DNA from: CBDDEC01 sp965226785
Lineage (GTDB): Bacteria > Chloroflexota > Dehalococcoidia > UBA2979
Assembly (NCBI GenBank): GCA_965226785.1
Contig: CBDDEC010000004.1
Span: 186,001 to 250,000, forward strand
Reading direction: 5' to 3'
Length of the DNA: 64,000 nucleotides
Below, in pieces: positions 50,261 through 61,000 of this stretch. How positions within the stretch are numbered: the stretch's first letter is position 1; each line of letters starts with the position of its first letter. The notes beneath the pieces are model-generated. The model worked only from the letters and a program-made list of their open reading frames with translations, was not told the origin of the DNA and ran no database searches. The position numbers were made by a program, and so were the translations under genes.

Positions 50261-51786
50261 ACCGACCCGTTATGGGGACGCATGGTGTCGTCACGTAGGC
50301 GCACCGCGTCGTCACCGCGCAGCGCTCGCACTTGCTCGGCCACCACCTCCGGCAGGTCGGCCACCAGCACGCCTTTAGCGACCTGCGCAGCGAGGCTGGG
50401 CGTCCCGTCGAGGCGAGCGCCGGCGAAGACATCGGCGCCGTCCTCGATCGTGTCATCGACGCGGATGCGGCTGCCGAGCAGGCCGATCTCACCGACTCGG
50501 TGCTGGCCGCAAGCGTGGGGGCAGCCGGACATGTTGATGCGCACGGGCGCATCGAGCTCATAGCGCTCGTCGAGGCGTGCGGCGAGGGCGAGCGCCTCGC
50601 CCTTGGTATCGATCAAGCTGAAGTGGCAGAAGTCGTTCCCCGTGCAGGTCACCAGCGAGCGCAGCCACATTGACGGCTCAGGGCTGAATCGCTCGAGCAG
50701 CGGCTCAGCGAGGAGTTCCGACACCGCCTCGTCCGGGACGTGCGGGATCAACACGTTCTGCTGCACGGTCAGTCGCACCTCGCCCGCGCCATACTTCGCG
50801 GCAAGTGCGCCGAGGCCGGCCAGCCCGTCCGCTCCGACGCGGCCGACGGGGACGAGCACACCAACGACGTTCAAGCCCGATTGCCGCTGCCGGGTGACGC
50901 CGATGTGATCGCTCGCGTCGACCACAGTCGCGCGCTCACCCGCGCGCGTCAGCGGCGAGCCGAGTGCCTCCTCGACGGTGGTGCGGAAGCGTTCGATGCC
51001 CCACTGGGCCAGGAGTACCTTCAGCCGCGTGAGTTTGCGCAGCTCGCGCGGACCGTGCTCGCGATAGACCTCGAGGACCCCCGTCGCGACGGGCACCACA
51101 TCACGCTCGGTGACGAACACATCCAGTGGTTGCGCCAGCTCCGGGCGTTGGCCGCCTAGGGCGCCACCGACAAGGACGTTGAACCCCGGCGATCCGGCGT
51201 CGTCATGCGCGGGGACGAACGACAGATCGTGAGTCACCGCGTGCGCGCAGTCCGCGCGGCAGCCCGTGATCGAGAGGTTGAACTTGCGCGGCAGGTTGCT
51301 AAAGCGCTTCGAGCCGACGATCGCCTGCTGTAGCCTCGACGCCAACGGGCGGCTGTCCAGCACTTCGTCGCCGTCCAGGCCCGCAAGCGGGCAGCCGACG
51401 ACGTTGCGGACGTTGTCCATGCCACTCTGCTGCGAGTTGAGCCCGGCGGCGGCCAGCCGCTGCAGCACCCACGGCACGTCCTCGATCGTGATCCAGCGGA
51501 GCTGCACGTTCTGTCGCGTCGTGATGTCAGCGGCGCCGCGCCCGACCGCGTTCGCGATCTCTGCGAGGGCGGCTAGCTGTTCCGAGGTGAGGACTCCGTT
51601 GGGGATGCGCAGGCGCAACATGAAGTGACCGGGGGTCGCTTTGCGGTGGAAGAGGCCGTACCACTTCAGCCGATCGAGGTCGCCCGCTGGGATCGCATCA
51701 ACGCCCTCGTGTGCGAAGCGCGAGATGTCCGGAAGGACATCGAGGCCGTCCTTCAATGCTTTGAGTTCCTCGACACGGTTCGCCAT
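50257..51786 (-). CDS. nirA: Ferredoxin-dependent nitrite reductase (siroheme)
   Basis: 509-residue siroheme/[4Fe-4S] enzyme reducing nitrite to ammonium with six electrons, or possibly sulfite to sulfide. Two ferredoxin-like half-domains alternate with two sulfite/nitrite reductase domains. RLRIPNGVLTSEQLAALAEI and DITTRQNVQLRWITIEDVP are N-terminal signatures. CTGNDFCHFSLIDTK and INMSGCPHACGQHRVGEIGL hold the four cluster Cys (C-x5-C...C-x3-C). First gene of the nitrate assimilation operon, which argues for nitrite as substrate. Length suits the ferredoxin-dependent NirA form rather than the NADH NasD form. Confidence 0.92.
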   Translation of the reverse strand: MANRVEELKALKDGLDVLPDISRFAHEGVDAIPAGDLDRLKWYGLFHRKATPGHFMLRLRIPNGVLTSEQLAALAEIANAVGRGAADITTRQNVQLRWITIEDVPWVLQRLAAAGLNSQQSGMDNVRNVVGCPLAGLDGDEVLDSRPLASRLQQAIVGSKRFSNLPRKFNLSITGCRADCAHAVTHDLSFVPAHDDAGSPGFNVLVGGALGGQRPELAQPLDVFVTERDVVPVATGVLEVYREHGPRELRKLTRLKVLLAQWGIERFRTTVEEALGSPLTRAGERATVVDASDHIGVTRQRQSGLNVVGVLVPVGRVGADGLAGLGALAAKYGAGEVRLTVQQNVLIPHVPDEAVSELLAEPLLERFSPEPSMWLRSLVTCTGNDFCHFSLIDTKGEALALAARLDERYELDAPVRINMSGCPHACGQHRVGEIGLLGSRIRVDDTIEDGADVFAGARLDGTPSLAAQVAKGVLVADLPEVVAEQVRALRGDDAVRLRDDTMRPHNGSV

Positions 51787-51879
51787 CTGGAGCCTCCGCG
51801 GTCCAAGATGCCGAGCCGGCGTTACGCGTCGATGGCGCTGTCGTGAAGTTCTGGTGGCAGGTCGGTTTCACCCCGACAA

Positions 51880-52420
51880 CCGTGGGGTGTCAGGGCTGAA
51901 AATCCGACCGCGCGGTGAGCGCTCCTGCTGCGCGAGCTTCCATGACATCGTGACCATGCACGCGAGAAGCTTGTGAGCGAACCGATCCGTGTACTGGATC
52001 TGGTGAGGGACAGGCAGCATCTCGCCGACTTCCGTCATCGCGAATGAATAGCCGTTCGCGAGGGATTTCAGATCGTGGTCGAGGAAGTGCGGGAACTGCG
52101 TGTTGACTTCCCGCGCCAATGCCACGCGGTGGTCGAGGGGCAGGAACTCGACCAGGCATCACCAGCGTCGGTTGTTCACCGGCCATCACTGCGCCGTCCC
52201 GTTCCGTCGACCGACCCGGGAAGTCGGCGCGGAACGGCTTGGCCCACTCGAACAGTTCTCCATCGAGGAACCGCCCGTGATAGAGATCGAGCGCGCGGTC
52301 GTACTGGTCCAGTTCGTCTAGGCCTCGGAGCTAAAGCTGCTCGCCGCAGAGCCGACTCGAGGAGGTTGAGGCCGACCCGGTAGACGGCGGGTGGCAGCTG
52401 AACGGTGCATTCGCGAAGTG
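51880..52420 (-). pseudogene. Remains of one or two regulator-like genes, including a BTAD-type segment
   Basis: The minus strand has coding-like pieces in shifting frames. About 52420-52320: VQLPPAVYRVGLNLLESALR. About 52320-52180: LDELDQYDRALDLYHGRFLD and GELFEWAKPFRADF, which resembles the tetratricopeptide-like BTAD domain of SARP-family activators. About 52150-51880: HRVALAREVNTQFPHFLDHD and MLPVPHQIQYTDRFAHKLLA, not recognised. No start, DNA-binding domain or single frame links them, so this is a decayed locus. Confidence 0.45.
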
Positions 52421-52573
52421 ACCAACGACTGCAGCGTCTCGTCGTCCATCGATTCGCGACAGCCGATCAAAGTGACTCCGATCGGTTTCTCTCAGCGCTA
52501 GGCTCGCTCAGGCTCGCTGCACGCGCCTATCTCCGGGCGCACGCAAGATGCCCCTAACCCGAGAACCGCAGGT

Positions 52574-53203
52574 CTAGACGACCGGGGTTGCACTCTCGTC
52601 GGCCGCCGCGTCCTCGCCGTTGCCGTTCTCCCCGTTGCCGTTGCCATTGCCGTTGTCGGTCGGTTGCAGCTCGTCCCCGATCGGTTCAGCCGTTTTCAAG
52701 ATCTGCTGCGAGAGCGCGACCAAGAAGGCAACTGTCTCCTTAGAGGCAAAGCCGGCAAGACCGCCGATAGCCAGCGCCGATGCTGGTCGTATGGTGCCTG
52801 TCTCAGCGTCACCAGAGATCACGAGCAACCCGATCCCCAAGGCGGCAAACACGAGGATCGCGAGTCCGCCTCCGATCCACGGTCGAAGGACGTACCAGAC
52901 ATCCCAACTGGACCGGTCGTCGCGCCGTCCGGTGAATGCGGCAAGCGAGTTCGCCGCATGGATGACCCCGCCGAGGAAGCCAGCAGCTCCCGCAACGAAT
53001 GCCAGCTGGAGTTCGCCGGTCAGCTCGAACTTCCATTCCCAGAAGATGCTCACTCTTGCCGGAGCGATGGCGCCGCTTGATGGCACTTCAGGCCAGACGC
53101 TGATGATGATGTGTACAGCTGCGACGAACAGCGCGACGAGGTAGACCACCAACAGCAGTTTGATCGAGCTGCTCAGGTTCTTTACGGCATCGGAATCCGG
53201 CAT
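52574..53203 (-). CDS. Four-helix membrane protein with Asn/Gly repeat tail
   Basis: 209 residues. Helices lie at about 14-36 (SIKLLLVVYLVALFVAAVHI), 62-84, 107-129 and 143-165; the loop between the first two is about 25 residues. The C-terminus is a low-complexity NGNGNGNGENGNGEDAA run and probably cytoplasmic. The end of helix 4 is followed by ALSQQILKTAEPIGDELQ, as in small membrane proteins of unknown function found singly in many genomes. No enzyme or transport motif is seen. It stands alone. Confidence 0.7.
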   Translation of the reverse strand: MPDSDAVKNLSSSIKLLLVVYLVALFVAAVHIIISVWPEVPSSGAIAPARVSIFWEWKFELTGELQLAFVAGAAGFLGGVIHAANSLAAFTGRRDDRSSWDVWYVLRPWIGGGLAILVFAALGIGLLVISGDAETGTIRPASALAIGGLAGFASKETVAFLVALSQQILKTAEPIGDELQPTDNGNGNGNGENGNGEDAAADESATPVV

Positions 53204-53513
53204 TATTGCCTCCCAGTCGCGGCCACTCTAGCAGGATATGATGCGATATTGGAGCAGAGAAACGTATCTCGTCGTGCTACTCTGCCGAGGCATCTTGTGT
53301 ACGCTCGTGCCGAGTCGAATTATCGTGACAATACGAACCACACTCCCGCATCAATCTGAACGTGTTTTGTTCGACGGCGCTCGTGCTCCAGACCGGGGAT
53401 GCCATGCGCTCCCACATGCCTGGGCTCCGTGGCTCGGGCCTGAGCGGAGCCGTCCGCTCGGGCTGCACAGCAGGCTGTCGTCAAGCGCAGTGCATGCAGA
53501 GAAGGAGTAACGG
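53204..53513. other. AT-richer intergenic region between divergent genes
   Basis: No gene. The part at 53225-53345 is distinctly richer in A/T than its surroundings and probably holds the promoters of the membrane protein (minus) and of the M15 peptidase (plus). GAAGGAG at about 53500-53506 is the ribosome site of the latter. Confidence 0.4.
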
Positions 53514-54290
53514 ATGGCCACACTACGACGGGGGAGTCGAGGTATCGCGGTGAAGGCCTGGCAGCGCTTCCTCCTGAACCTGGGCTTCGATCCTCGCGGG
53601 GTCGACGGTATCTTCGGGCCGGCGACTGCGGCCGCGACCCGAGAGTTCCAGGCCAGCGTGGGCATCGAGGTCGATGGGATCGCGGGACCCGTGACCCAGC
53701 GGGAGGCCGTCTCGCTGCTCTTCCGTCGGGTCGACGACAACGGCGACGAGGAGCCCGAGGATTTCTCGGTGCTCGTCGAGATTCCGGCTGTGCTCAACCC
53801 TGGCCTGCGTCCGGCCTCGCAGGCGACAATGCTTCGCGTGTTCGGCGCGCCCGGAGAGAAGTCGCGGGACTGCTCGCCCGTGACGAACGTGAAGGTCCGA
53901 GGTCTGCTCGAGACACGCGATCTTGGCCCGATCCGAGTGCGCGGCCTTGGCCCTGCCGTCGATGCGATCGAGCGCGCGCTTGACCAGGTGCGGCGCGAGC
54001 ATCCGCGGCTCCACGAGCAGATCGGGACCGCGGGGATGCTGTGCTGCCGCCGAGTGCGCGGCGGCCGGAACTTCTCGAACCACTCTTGGGGTACGGCGGT
54101 CGACATCAAGATCAACAGCGAACTCGACGACGTGAATGACGACCTCTGTCAACGCGGCCTGCGCATGCTCGCGCCGTTCTTCAACGACGAGCAGTTCTTC
54201 TGGGGCGCGGCATTCCCTCGGGAAGACGCGATGCACTTCGAGGCCTCGGAGCAGCTGGTCCGGAAGTGGCAGGCCGACGGCGTCGTCTAG
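53514..54290 (+). CDS. Peptidoglycan-binding M15 peptidase (D-Ala-D-Ala carboxypeptidase/VanY-like)
   Basis: 258 residues. 1-65 is a PG_binding_1 domain (GSRGIAVKAWQRFLLNLGF, GVDGIFGPATAAATREFQAS, VDGIAGPVTQ). After a linker, about 165-255 is the M15 zinc peptidase domain: NFSNHSWGTAVDIKIN supplies His and Asp ligands and EDAMHFEASE the third His with the catalytic Glu region. It would trim peptidoglycan peptides. No signal peptide is visible, so export needs another route, or the protein acts like a phage or toxin-linked endolysin. Confidence 0.85.
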   Translation: MATLRRGSRGIAVKAWQRFLLNLGFDPRGVDGIFGPATAAATREFQASVGIEVDGIAGPVTQREAVSLLFRRVDDNGDEEPEDFSVLVEIPAVLNPGLRPASQATMLRVFGAPGEKSRDCSPVTNVKVRGLLETRDLGPIRVRGLGPAVDAIERALDQVRREHPRLHEQIGTAGMLCCRRVRGGRNFSNHSWGTAVDIKINSELDDVNDDLCQRGLRMLAPFFNDEQFFWGAAFPREDAMHFEASEQLVRKWQADGVV

Positions 54291-54476
54291 CGGCCGGAGG
54301 ACCCACAGGCACACAACGATGACGTCGCCGTCGTAGCGCTGGCACGCTCTACGGTGACGTTTGCTGCTCGGCGATGACGGCCGGGCGAGCTGTTCTGCAA
54401 AGCCGATGTCCGTGAAGCCGCGGGCCTCAATGTAGGTCTCGACGTCGCCGGCAATGGGCCTCGGCTGGACGTGCGG

Positions 54477-56243
54477 TTATGAGTCTGTCCGTGATCGCAC
54501 CTCAGCGCCATCGAGGATCACTTCCAGTGTGCGGCCGAGTTGGGCGTGGTCTGCGGAGTTGATCGCGCGGTCGACGAAGCCCTGGACCTCGTCCGTGTCG
54601 ACACCGAAGCGACTCAGGACCCTGGACGTGACCTCGAGACCAGCCTCGAGTTCCTCGTAGACCACGAGGTCCGCACCACGCCCCACCAACGCCTCGTGCT
54701 CGGCTACGTACTGTGAGCGCGCGACGATGAAGATGCCGGGCGCCAGGCGACGCGCCGTGCTGATACCCCTCCGCAAACCGTCGGGATCATTGATCAGGAG
54801 CACCAGCGCGCTCGCTCGCTCGATGGCGGCGTGATGGAGCGCCTCTTCGCTGGTGACGTCGCCGTAGTAGACGGGCGCCCCCACCTCCTGGGCCAGGCGG
54901 ACACGTTCGGCATTCACTTCGAGCACGATCAGCGGAATCCCCGCCTCGTCCAGGGCATGGCTGAGCAGGTGGCCGGCGACGCCGTACCCGGCGAGGACGA
55001 CGTGGCCCTCCAGCCCCTCGCTCTGGGCCGTCGACTCGTCGATCGCTGCGGTGCGCATCAAGCGTGCGAGCGGTCGCAGTGCCGACTCGCCGGCGCGCGA
55101 GCGCGGCGCCAGAGCCATCGCCACGGTAGATGCGACCATCGAGGTGACGCCCACGCTGATCACCAGCGCGGTCTCCTCTGCAGTGATGAGCCCTTCGGTC
55201 TCGGCCACGAGCAGGAGCACGAAGCCGAACTCACTGAACTGAGCCAGGCCGACCGACGCCAGCCAGGCGGCGCGTGGTGGGTATCGCATCAGTACCGCGG
55301 CGATCGCGGCGACGGCGGTCTTACCAAACAGCAGCATCGCCAGGATGGCGACCGCGACGGCCGGGTTGTCCAGCAACACCTCGGCGTCGAAGAGCATGCC
55401 GAGCGAAACGAAGAAGAGACTGAGGAGCACGTCGCGAAGTGGCAGCGCCGAAGTCACCGCGCGCTCGCCGTATCCAGCGTCGGCGAGCACCATTCCCGCG
55501 AGGAGGGCGCCGAGCGCGAGGGAGAGGCCTAGCTCCGACATCGCCCAGGCGGTTCCGAGCCCAACGCTGAGCACCGCGAGCAGGAACACCTCGCGGCTTT
55601 GCGCGGCATCGATCAGTCGGAACAGCCGCGGGACGATGAGACGGGCGCCGAGCACCGCGACAACGATGGCGAAGCCTCCCTTGAGAAGGGCCTCCAGCCC
55701 CTCTCGCATGGCGGCAATGCCATCCTCGCCGGCCAAGACGGGCACCAACAGGATGAGCGGCACGACCAGGAGGTCCTGGAAGATCAAGACGCCGACGGTG
55801 AAACGCCCGTGTGGCGCATCGATCTCGCCTCGGACCGTGAGGGCCCTCAGCACGATCGCCGTGCTGGAGAGCGCGAGGACGAATCCGAAGAGCAGAGCCC
55901 GCTCAGGAGCCTCGCCGATCGCAGTGAGTACAACCGTGACCGCGAGCACGGTGAGCCCCACCTGGACCGCTCCACCAACTGCGACACTGCGCCAGATGAA
56001 GCGCAGCCGCTCCAGTGAGAACTCGAGCCCGATGCCGAAGAGCAGGAGCACCACACCGATGTCTGCGATGCCGCGGATCTCGTCGGCGTCCGTGATGAGC
56101 GCCAAGCCGTTGGGACCGAAGACGGCGCCGGCAACGAGAAAGCCCGCGACGATCGGAAGATTGAGGCGGCTCAAGCTGACAGCAGTCACCACAGCGAGCA
56201 GGCCGAGAATCGACAGGTCGCGGAGGAGCTGTGTCTCTTCCAC
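54477..56243 (-). CDS. CPA2-family cation/proton antiporter with TrkA-N domain (KefB-like)
   Basis: 588-residue monovalent cation:proton antiporter. About 1-380 is the twelve-helix Na_H_exchanger domain (LNLPIVAGFLVAGAVFGPNG, IGVVLLLFGIGLEFSLERL, FQDLLVVPLILLVP, LGALLAGMVLADAGYGE). About 410-525 is a TrkA-N NAD(H)-binding domain starting GHVVLAGYGVAGHLLSHALD, which gates K+ efflux in Kef/Ybal proteins. A short C-terminal tail follows; no TrkA-C domain is evident. The GTG start has GGGAG upstream. Role: K+ or Na+ exchange and pH control. Confidence 0.9.
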   Translation of the reverse strand: MEETQLLRDLSILGLLAVVTAVSLSRLNLPIVAGFLVAGAVFGPNGLALITDADEIRGIADIGVVLLLFGIGLEFSLERLRFIWRSVAVGGAVQVGLTVLAVTVVLTAIGEAPERALLFGFVLALSSTAIVLRALTVRGEIDAPHGRFTVGVLIFQDLLVVPLILLVPVLAGEDGIAAMREGLEALLKGGFAIVVAVLGARLIVPRLFRLIDAAQSREVFLLAVLSVGLGTAWAMSELGLSLALGALLAGMVLADAGYGERAVTSALPLRDVLLSLFFVSLGMLFDAEVLLDNPAVAVAILAMLLFGKTAVAAIAAVLMRYPPRAAWLASVGLAQFSEFGFVLLLVAETEGLITAEETALVISVGVTSMVASTVAMALAPRSRAGESALRPLARLMRTAAIDESTAQSEGLEGHVVLAGYGVAGHLLSHALDEAGIPLIVLEVNAERVRLAQEVGAPVYYGDVTSEEALHHAAIERASALVLLINDPDGLRRGISTARRLAPGIFIVARSQYVAEHEALVGRGADLVVYEELEAGLEVTSRVLSRFGVDTDEVQGFVDRAINSADHAQLGRTLEVILDGAEVRSRTDS

Positions 56244-56701
56244 TGTTGGCTCCCTCGCGTCGGCGCACGCCGATCACTGATGTCGACCGCGATCGACTGA
56301 GCTACTCGGTCGCCGCGGCCGGCAGCCGCCTTAGACGGAAATCAAGGGTCGTCGGTCAATAGCAGACCACTCGGCATGGCGAACGTGATGATAGCCGCGA
56401 ACCCGCTCGCTCGATCGAAGTGGTCGAGAGTGGAGCGGAGCGGCGCTGGGTCCCGATCGTGATTTGTGCCGCGGATTCGCGGGGTCCTCGCGGCTCACTG
56501 ATTGTTGCGCCCCGAAGCCCTCGGCACAATCGAGCGCGCGCTTGAAGGTGAGCCCACCGCGAGAGTGATGGCGAACACCGCGAGGTGTAACGATCTTGTA
56601 CGAAAATGGCATACGACTGCACGACTGGCGCGGACCAGCCATAAGGAGCGAAGAACCGTGGGGATGGGGGACCCCGCAGCCTGTCGATGATGGGGTGACT
56701 C
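56244..56701. other. Long intergenic region without a supported gene
   Basis: 458 bases between divergent genes. The open frames that cross it lack ribosome sites and family similarity. It should contain the promoters of the antiporter and of the lipoprotein gene. Confidence 0.4.
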
Positions 56702-56725
56702 TTGCTGGTGCGTGCGGAGGCCCTG

Positions 56726-57928
56726 ATGCGGTTCGCGTTTGTTCTTGCCGGCGCCGGACTCTTGCTGCTGACGGCGTGCAGCACGGGGCGTCCACTGCTC
56801 GAGCGCCAGCCAGCGCCCAAGCCCACGTCGATCGCAGCGATCGCCTCGCCTTCCGCTACGGCCGCGCCGCTGGTGGCGACGCCAGCAACGCCCGCCGCCA
56901 CGCCAGCGCCCACCTCGACGGTGGAGCCCACGCCCGAGGCGACGCCGCCGGTGACTCCGACCCCCGATCCGACTCGAGAGCCAGAGCCGGCGACGCCCGA
57001 GCCAACGCCCGCCGCGACCCCGACCCCCGCACCGACCCCCGCCGAGGTCGCACCGCCACCCGCGAGCACGCCTGCGACCGCTTCGTACACCAGTGCGCGA
57101 GCCGCACTGCCGGGCGCCGCGCCGCGCGTCCAGACGTTGCCCCTGCCCGCGGGCTCCTACCTCGACGACTCGATGATCGTGTCGCTCTACGGCTTCCCGG
57201 GCATTTGCACGATGGGCGAGCTGGGCTGCCACTCCCCGGACCGCACCATCGGCGCTGTGCAACAGCTCGCCCAGCGCTACGACGACCTGAACGGTGCGCA
57301 GGGCGTGATCCCGGCGCTGCACCTGATCGTCGATGTCGCCCAGCCGACGCCGCGGTCCGATGGCAGCTACCTCGGACGGATGCCGCTCGAGCGCGTCGCC
57401 GAGTACGTGGAGCTGGCGCGGCGGCACGGACTGTTGCTCTTCCTCGATCTGCAGATCGGCTGGACCGAGCCCGTCGACAGCGTGAGGCGCTACGAGCAGT
57501 TCCTCGATGAGCCGTTCGTGCACATCGCGATCGATCCGGAGTTCGCGACGCGCAGCAAGGGCGCGGCCCCCGGCGACGTCGTCGGCGTCGTGACGGCCGC
57601 CCAGGTGAATGCGGTGCAGCGGTACCTCGCCGGCTTGGTGCGGCAGCACGACATCCCGCCGAAGCTGTTCGTCGTCCACCAGTTCCGCACCAGCATGCTC
57701 ACCAACCCTCAGGCGTTCAGCGACGTGCCCGAGGTGGTCTTGAGCGTGGACATGGACGGCGTCGGCAAGAACTTCATCAAGGTCGATGGCTACTGGCGTT
57801 ACGCCGTGGCGGACTACTCGGAGTCGCCGACGTTCAAGCTCTTCCTGCAGCGCGACCTGCCGCGCGTCATGACGCCCGAGGAAGTGCTCGCCCTCGACGT
57901 CCCGCCCGCCTACGTCATCTACCAGTAG
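56726..57928 (+). CDS. Lipoprotein with Pro/Thr stalk and TIM-barrel-like domain
   Basis: About 400 residues. MRFAFVLAGAGLLLLTACST is a lipoprotein signal with lipobox LTAC; ATG at 56726 fits better than the GTG at 56702. Residues 20-135 form a low-complexity Ala/Pro/Thr stalk (TPAPTPAEV-type repeats). From about 145 a globular domain follows (SMIVSLYGFPGICTMGELG, VIPALHLIVDVAQPTPRSDG, GLLLFLDLQIGW, PFVHIAIDPEFATRS), with beta/alpha alternation like glycoside-hydrolase-type TIM barrels. No catalytic pair can be named with confidence. Surface protein, function unknown. Confidence 0.8.
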   Translation: MRFAFVLAGAGLLLLTACSTGRPLLERQPAPKPTSIAAIASPSATAAPLVATPATPAATPAPTSTVEPTPEATPPVTPTPDPTREPEPATPEPTPAATPTPAPTPAEVAPPPASTPATASYTSARAALPGAAPRVQTLPLPAGSYLDDSMIVSLYGFPGICTMGELGCHSPDRTIGAVQQLAQRYDDLNGAQGVIPALHLIVDVAQPTPRSDGSYLGRMPLERVAEYVELARRHGLLLFLDLQIGWTEPVDSVRRYEQFLDEPFVHIAIDPEFATRSKGAAPGDVVGVVTAAQVNAVQRYLAGLVRQHDIPPKLFVVHQFRTSMLTNPQAFSDVPEVVLSVDMDGVGKNFIKVDGYWRYAVADYSESPTFKLFLQRDLPRVMTPEEVLALDVPPAYVIYQ

Positions 57929-58008
57929 CCGTCTCGTGAACCCTCGGACGTGACGCCGGGCGCGTGTAGCATCGCTCCGACAGCGCTGACGAGCCGAGGG
58001 ACGGGCGT

Positions 58009-61000
58009 ATGGCTATCGAGCGACTGCTGATCGCGAACCGGGGCGAGATCGCGATTCGCGTGATGCGTGCCGCCGCCGAACTCGGCATCCAGACCGTGGC
58101 CATCTACCCAGACGACGACGCCGCGTCGCTCCACACGCGCAAGGCCGACGAGGCGATTCGCATCGAAGGTGCGGGCGCGGCTGCCTACCTCGATGCGGCG
58201 CAGGTCGTCGGCGTGGCCGTCGAGGCGGGCTGCGACGCGGTGCACCCCGGTTACGGCTTCCTCAGCGAGAGCGCCGATTTCGCTCGCGCAGTCGAGGAGG
58301 GTGGGCTGACCTTCGTCGGGCCGACGCCGGAGACGCTGTCGCTCTTCGGCGACAAGACCGAGGCCCGCGCTCTGGCCGAGCGTGTCGGGGTGCCGGTCGT
58401 CCCCGGGGTATCGCACGCCGTGACGCTCGAAGAGGCGCGGACGTTCCTCGAAGCGCTCCCCGCCGGTCGCCCGATGCTGATCAAGGCGGTCTCGGGCGGC
58501 GGTGGCCGTGGCATGCGCATCGTCGACGATCCGGCCGACCTCGAGGCGGCGTACGAGCGCTGCCAGTCGGAGGCGCAGGCTGCGTTCGGCAGCGGCGAGG
58601 TCTACATCGAGGAGCTGATGCCCCGCGCTCGCCACGTCGAGGTGCAGGTCCTCGGCGATGGCGCAGGTCGTGTCGCGCACCTCTGGGAGCGTGAGTGCTC
58701 GATCCAGCGGCGTCACCAGAAACTCGTCGAGATCGCGCCTGCGCCCGGGCTGGACACCACGGTCCGTGACGCGCTGACCGCGGTGGCGCTCGCCATGGCG
58801 CGCGAAGCCAACTATCGCAGCCTCGGCACCGTCGAGTTCCTCGTCGATGCCAGCGAGGATGCCGACGGCGGTTACGCCTTCATCGAGACCAACGCCCGCT
58901 TGCAGGTCGAGCACACAGTCACCGAGGCGGTGACGGGCGTGGACCTCGTGCAGGCGCAACTCCGCCTCGCGGGTGGCGACTCGCTCGAGGAGATCGGCCT
59001 GGCCGCGTACCTCGAGGCGCCGCCGGAGCCTCGGGGGTTCGCGATCCAGGCGCGGGTCAACATGGAGACGCTGGCGGCTGACGGCACGACCCGCCCGGCC
59101 GGCGGCACGATCACCGCGTTCGACGCGCCTTCGGGCCTCGGCGTGCGCACCGATACCAACGGCTACGCCGGCTACACGACGAGCCCGCGCTACGACTCGC
59201 TGCTGGCCAAGGTCATCGGCTACTCCTCGTCGCCGCGCTTCGAGGACGCGGTAACGCGGACCTACCGCGCGCTCAGCGAGATGCGGGTCGAGGGTGTGGC
59301 GACCAACATCCCGCTCCTGCAGTCGCTGCTGCAGCACCCTGACGTTCGCGCCGGCAACGTGTACACCCGGTTCCTCGACGACCACCTACAAGAGCTGCTC
59401 GCACCCGACGAGGCGCACCGCCGGCTCTTCTTCGTAGAGCCAGCCGCCGCCGGCCAACCCGGACGCGGGCTCGCGGGGGCGAAGGTCGACGCCGTGGACC
59501 CGCTGGCGGTGCTCGATTACGGCAAAAGCGGTGCTCCCACGACGGCCCCGCCCACGCCCGAGGCGGCGCCGATCGTGATCGCCTCGGAGGGCCCGCCCGG
59601 GACCGTACCGGTCGCCGCGCCGATGCAGGGCACGATCGTCAGCGTCCTCGTCGCTGAGGGCGACATGGTCCGCCGCGGCCAGGAGCTCATCGTCATGGAG
59701 GCGATGAAAATGGAGCACGTGATCACCGCCGAGGTCAGCGGCCACGTCCGTGAGATCCCCGTTCGCGAGGGCGACACGGTGTGGGAGGAGAGCCCGCTCC
59801 TCTTCGTCGAGGAGGCCGAGGTCGCTGCGGACGCGGAGGCCGAAGACGAAGCGATCGACCTCGACGAGATTCGTCCCGATCTGCAGCTGATCCACGAGCG
59901 GCACGCGGTGACCCTCGACGAGGCGCGGCCCGATGCCGTCGCGAAGCGGCGGGCGACGAACCAGCGCACCGCCCGCGAGAACGTCTACGACCTCGTCGAC
60001 GAAGGCACGTTCCGCGAGTACGGCTCGCTGGTCCTGACGCCGGGGAGCGGCCTGCCCCTCGAGGAGGCGATCCGCAAGTTCCCGACCGACGGCATGATCA
60101 CCGGCGTGGGCGCCGTCAACGGCGACCTCTTCGATGATGAGACGGCGCGTTGCGCGGTGCTCTCGTACGACTACACCGTGCTAGCGGGCACGCAGGGAGC
60201 GGTCAACCATCCGAAGACCGACCGCATGCTCGACTTTGCGGCGAATCATCTGCGCCCGGTGATCTTCTTCGCCGAGGGCGGCGGCGGCCGCGCCGGCACC
60301 GGCGGCCGCCGAGAGGGCGGCCAGCCGACGATGCCTCGGCAGCCCGACGCTGTGAACACGGCGCGCCCGTTGCAGACGCCGACCTTTGCGACGATGGGTC
60401 GGCTCAGCGGCCTGGTGCCGCTCGTGGGCATCACCTCGGGCCGCTGCTTCGCCGGCAACGCTGCGCTGCTCGGCTGCTGCGACGTCATTATCGCGACCGC
60501 CGACAGCAACATCGGCATGGGTGGCCCCGCGCTGATCGAGGGCGGCAACCTCGGCGTCTTCACGCCCGAGGAGATCGGACCGATGGAGGTGCAGGTGCCG
60601 AACGGCGTCGTCGACATCGCCGTGGAGGACGAGGCGGAGGCCGTTGCGGTCGCCAAACAGTACGTCTCCTACTTCCAGGGCCCGGTCGAACACTACGAGG
60701 AGCACGACCAGCGCCCGCTGCGACGCACCGTGCCGGAGAACCGGCTGCGCATCTACAACGTCCGCGAGGTGATCGAGACGATCGCCGACGTCGATTCAGT
60801 GCTCGAGATCCGCCAACACTTCGGGCTGGGCATGGTGACCTCGTTCATCCGGCTCAAGGGCCAGCCGGTTGGCGTGATCGCCAACAACCCGCATCACCTC
60901 GCCGGCGCTATTGACAGCGACGGGGCCGACAAGGCCGCGCGCTTCATGCAGCTCTGCGACGCCTTCGACATCCCGATCCTCGTGCTCTGCGACACGCCGG

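Noticed and set aside
51843..51900. Hairpin CACCCC/GGGGTG with CCGACAACCG and GGGGTGTCAGGG, reminiscent of part of a SAM riboswitch on the plus strand
   Set aside because: No plus-strand gene follows, the conserved k-turn and closing stem are missing, and the region lies between minus-strand genes. An Infernal search against the SAM family models would decide.
53238..53510. 90-codon plus-strand frame upstream of the M15 peptidase
   Set aside because: Lies in an AT-richer promoter-like region, has no ribosome site and no recognisable sequence.
57919..59385. 488-codon minus-strand open frame opposite the carboxylase
   Set aside because: Mirror of the biotin carboxylase codons; composition typical of an antisense frame.
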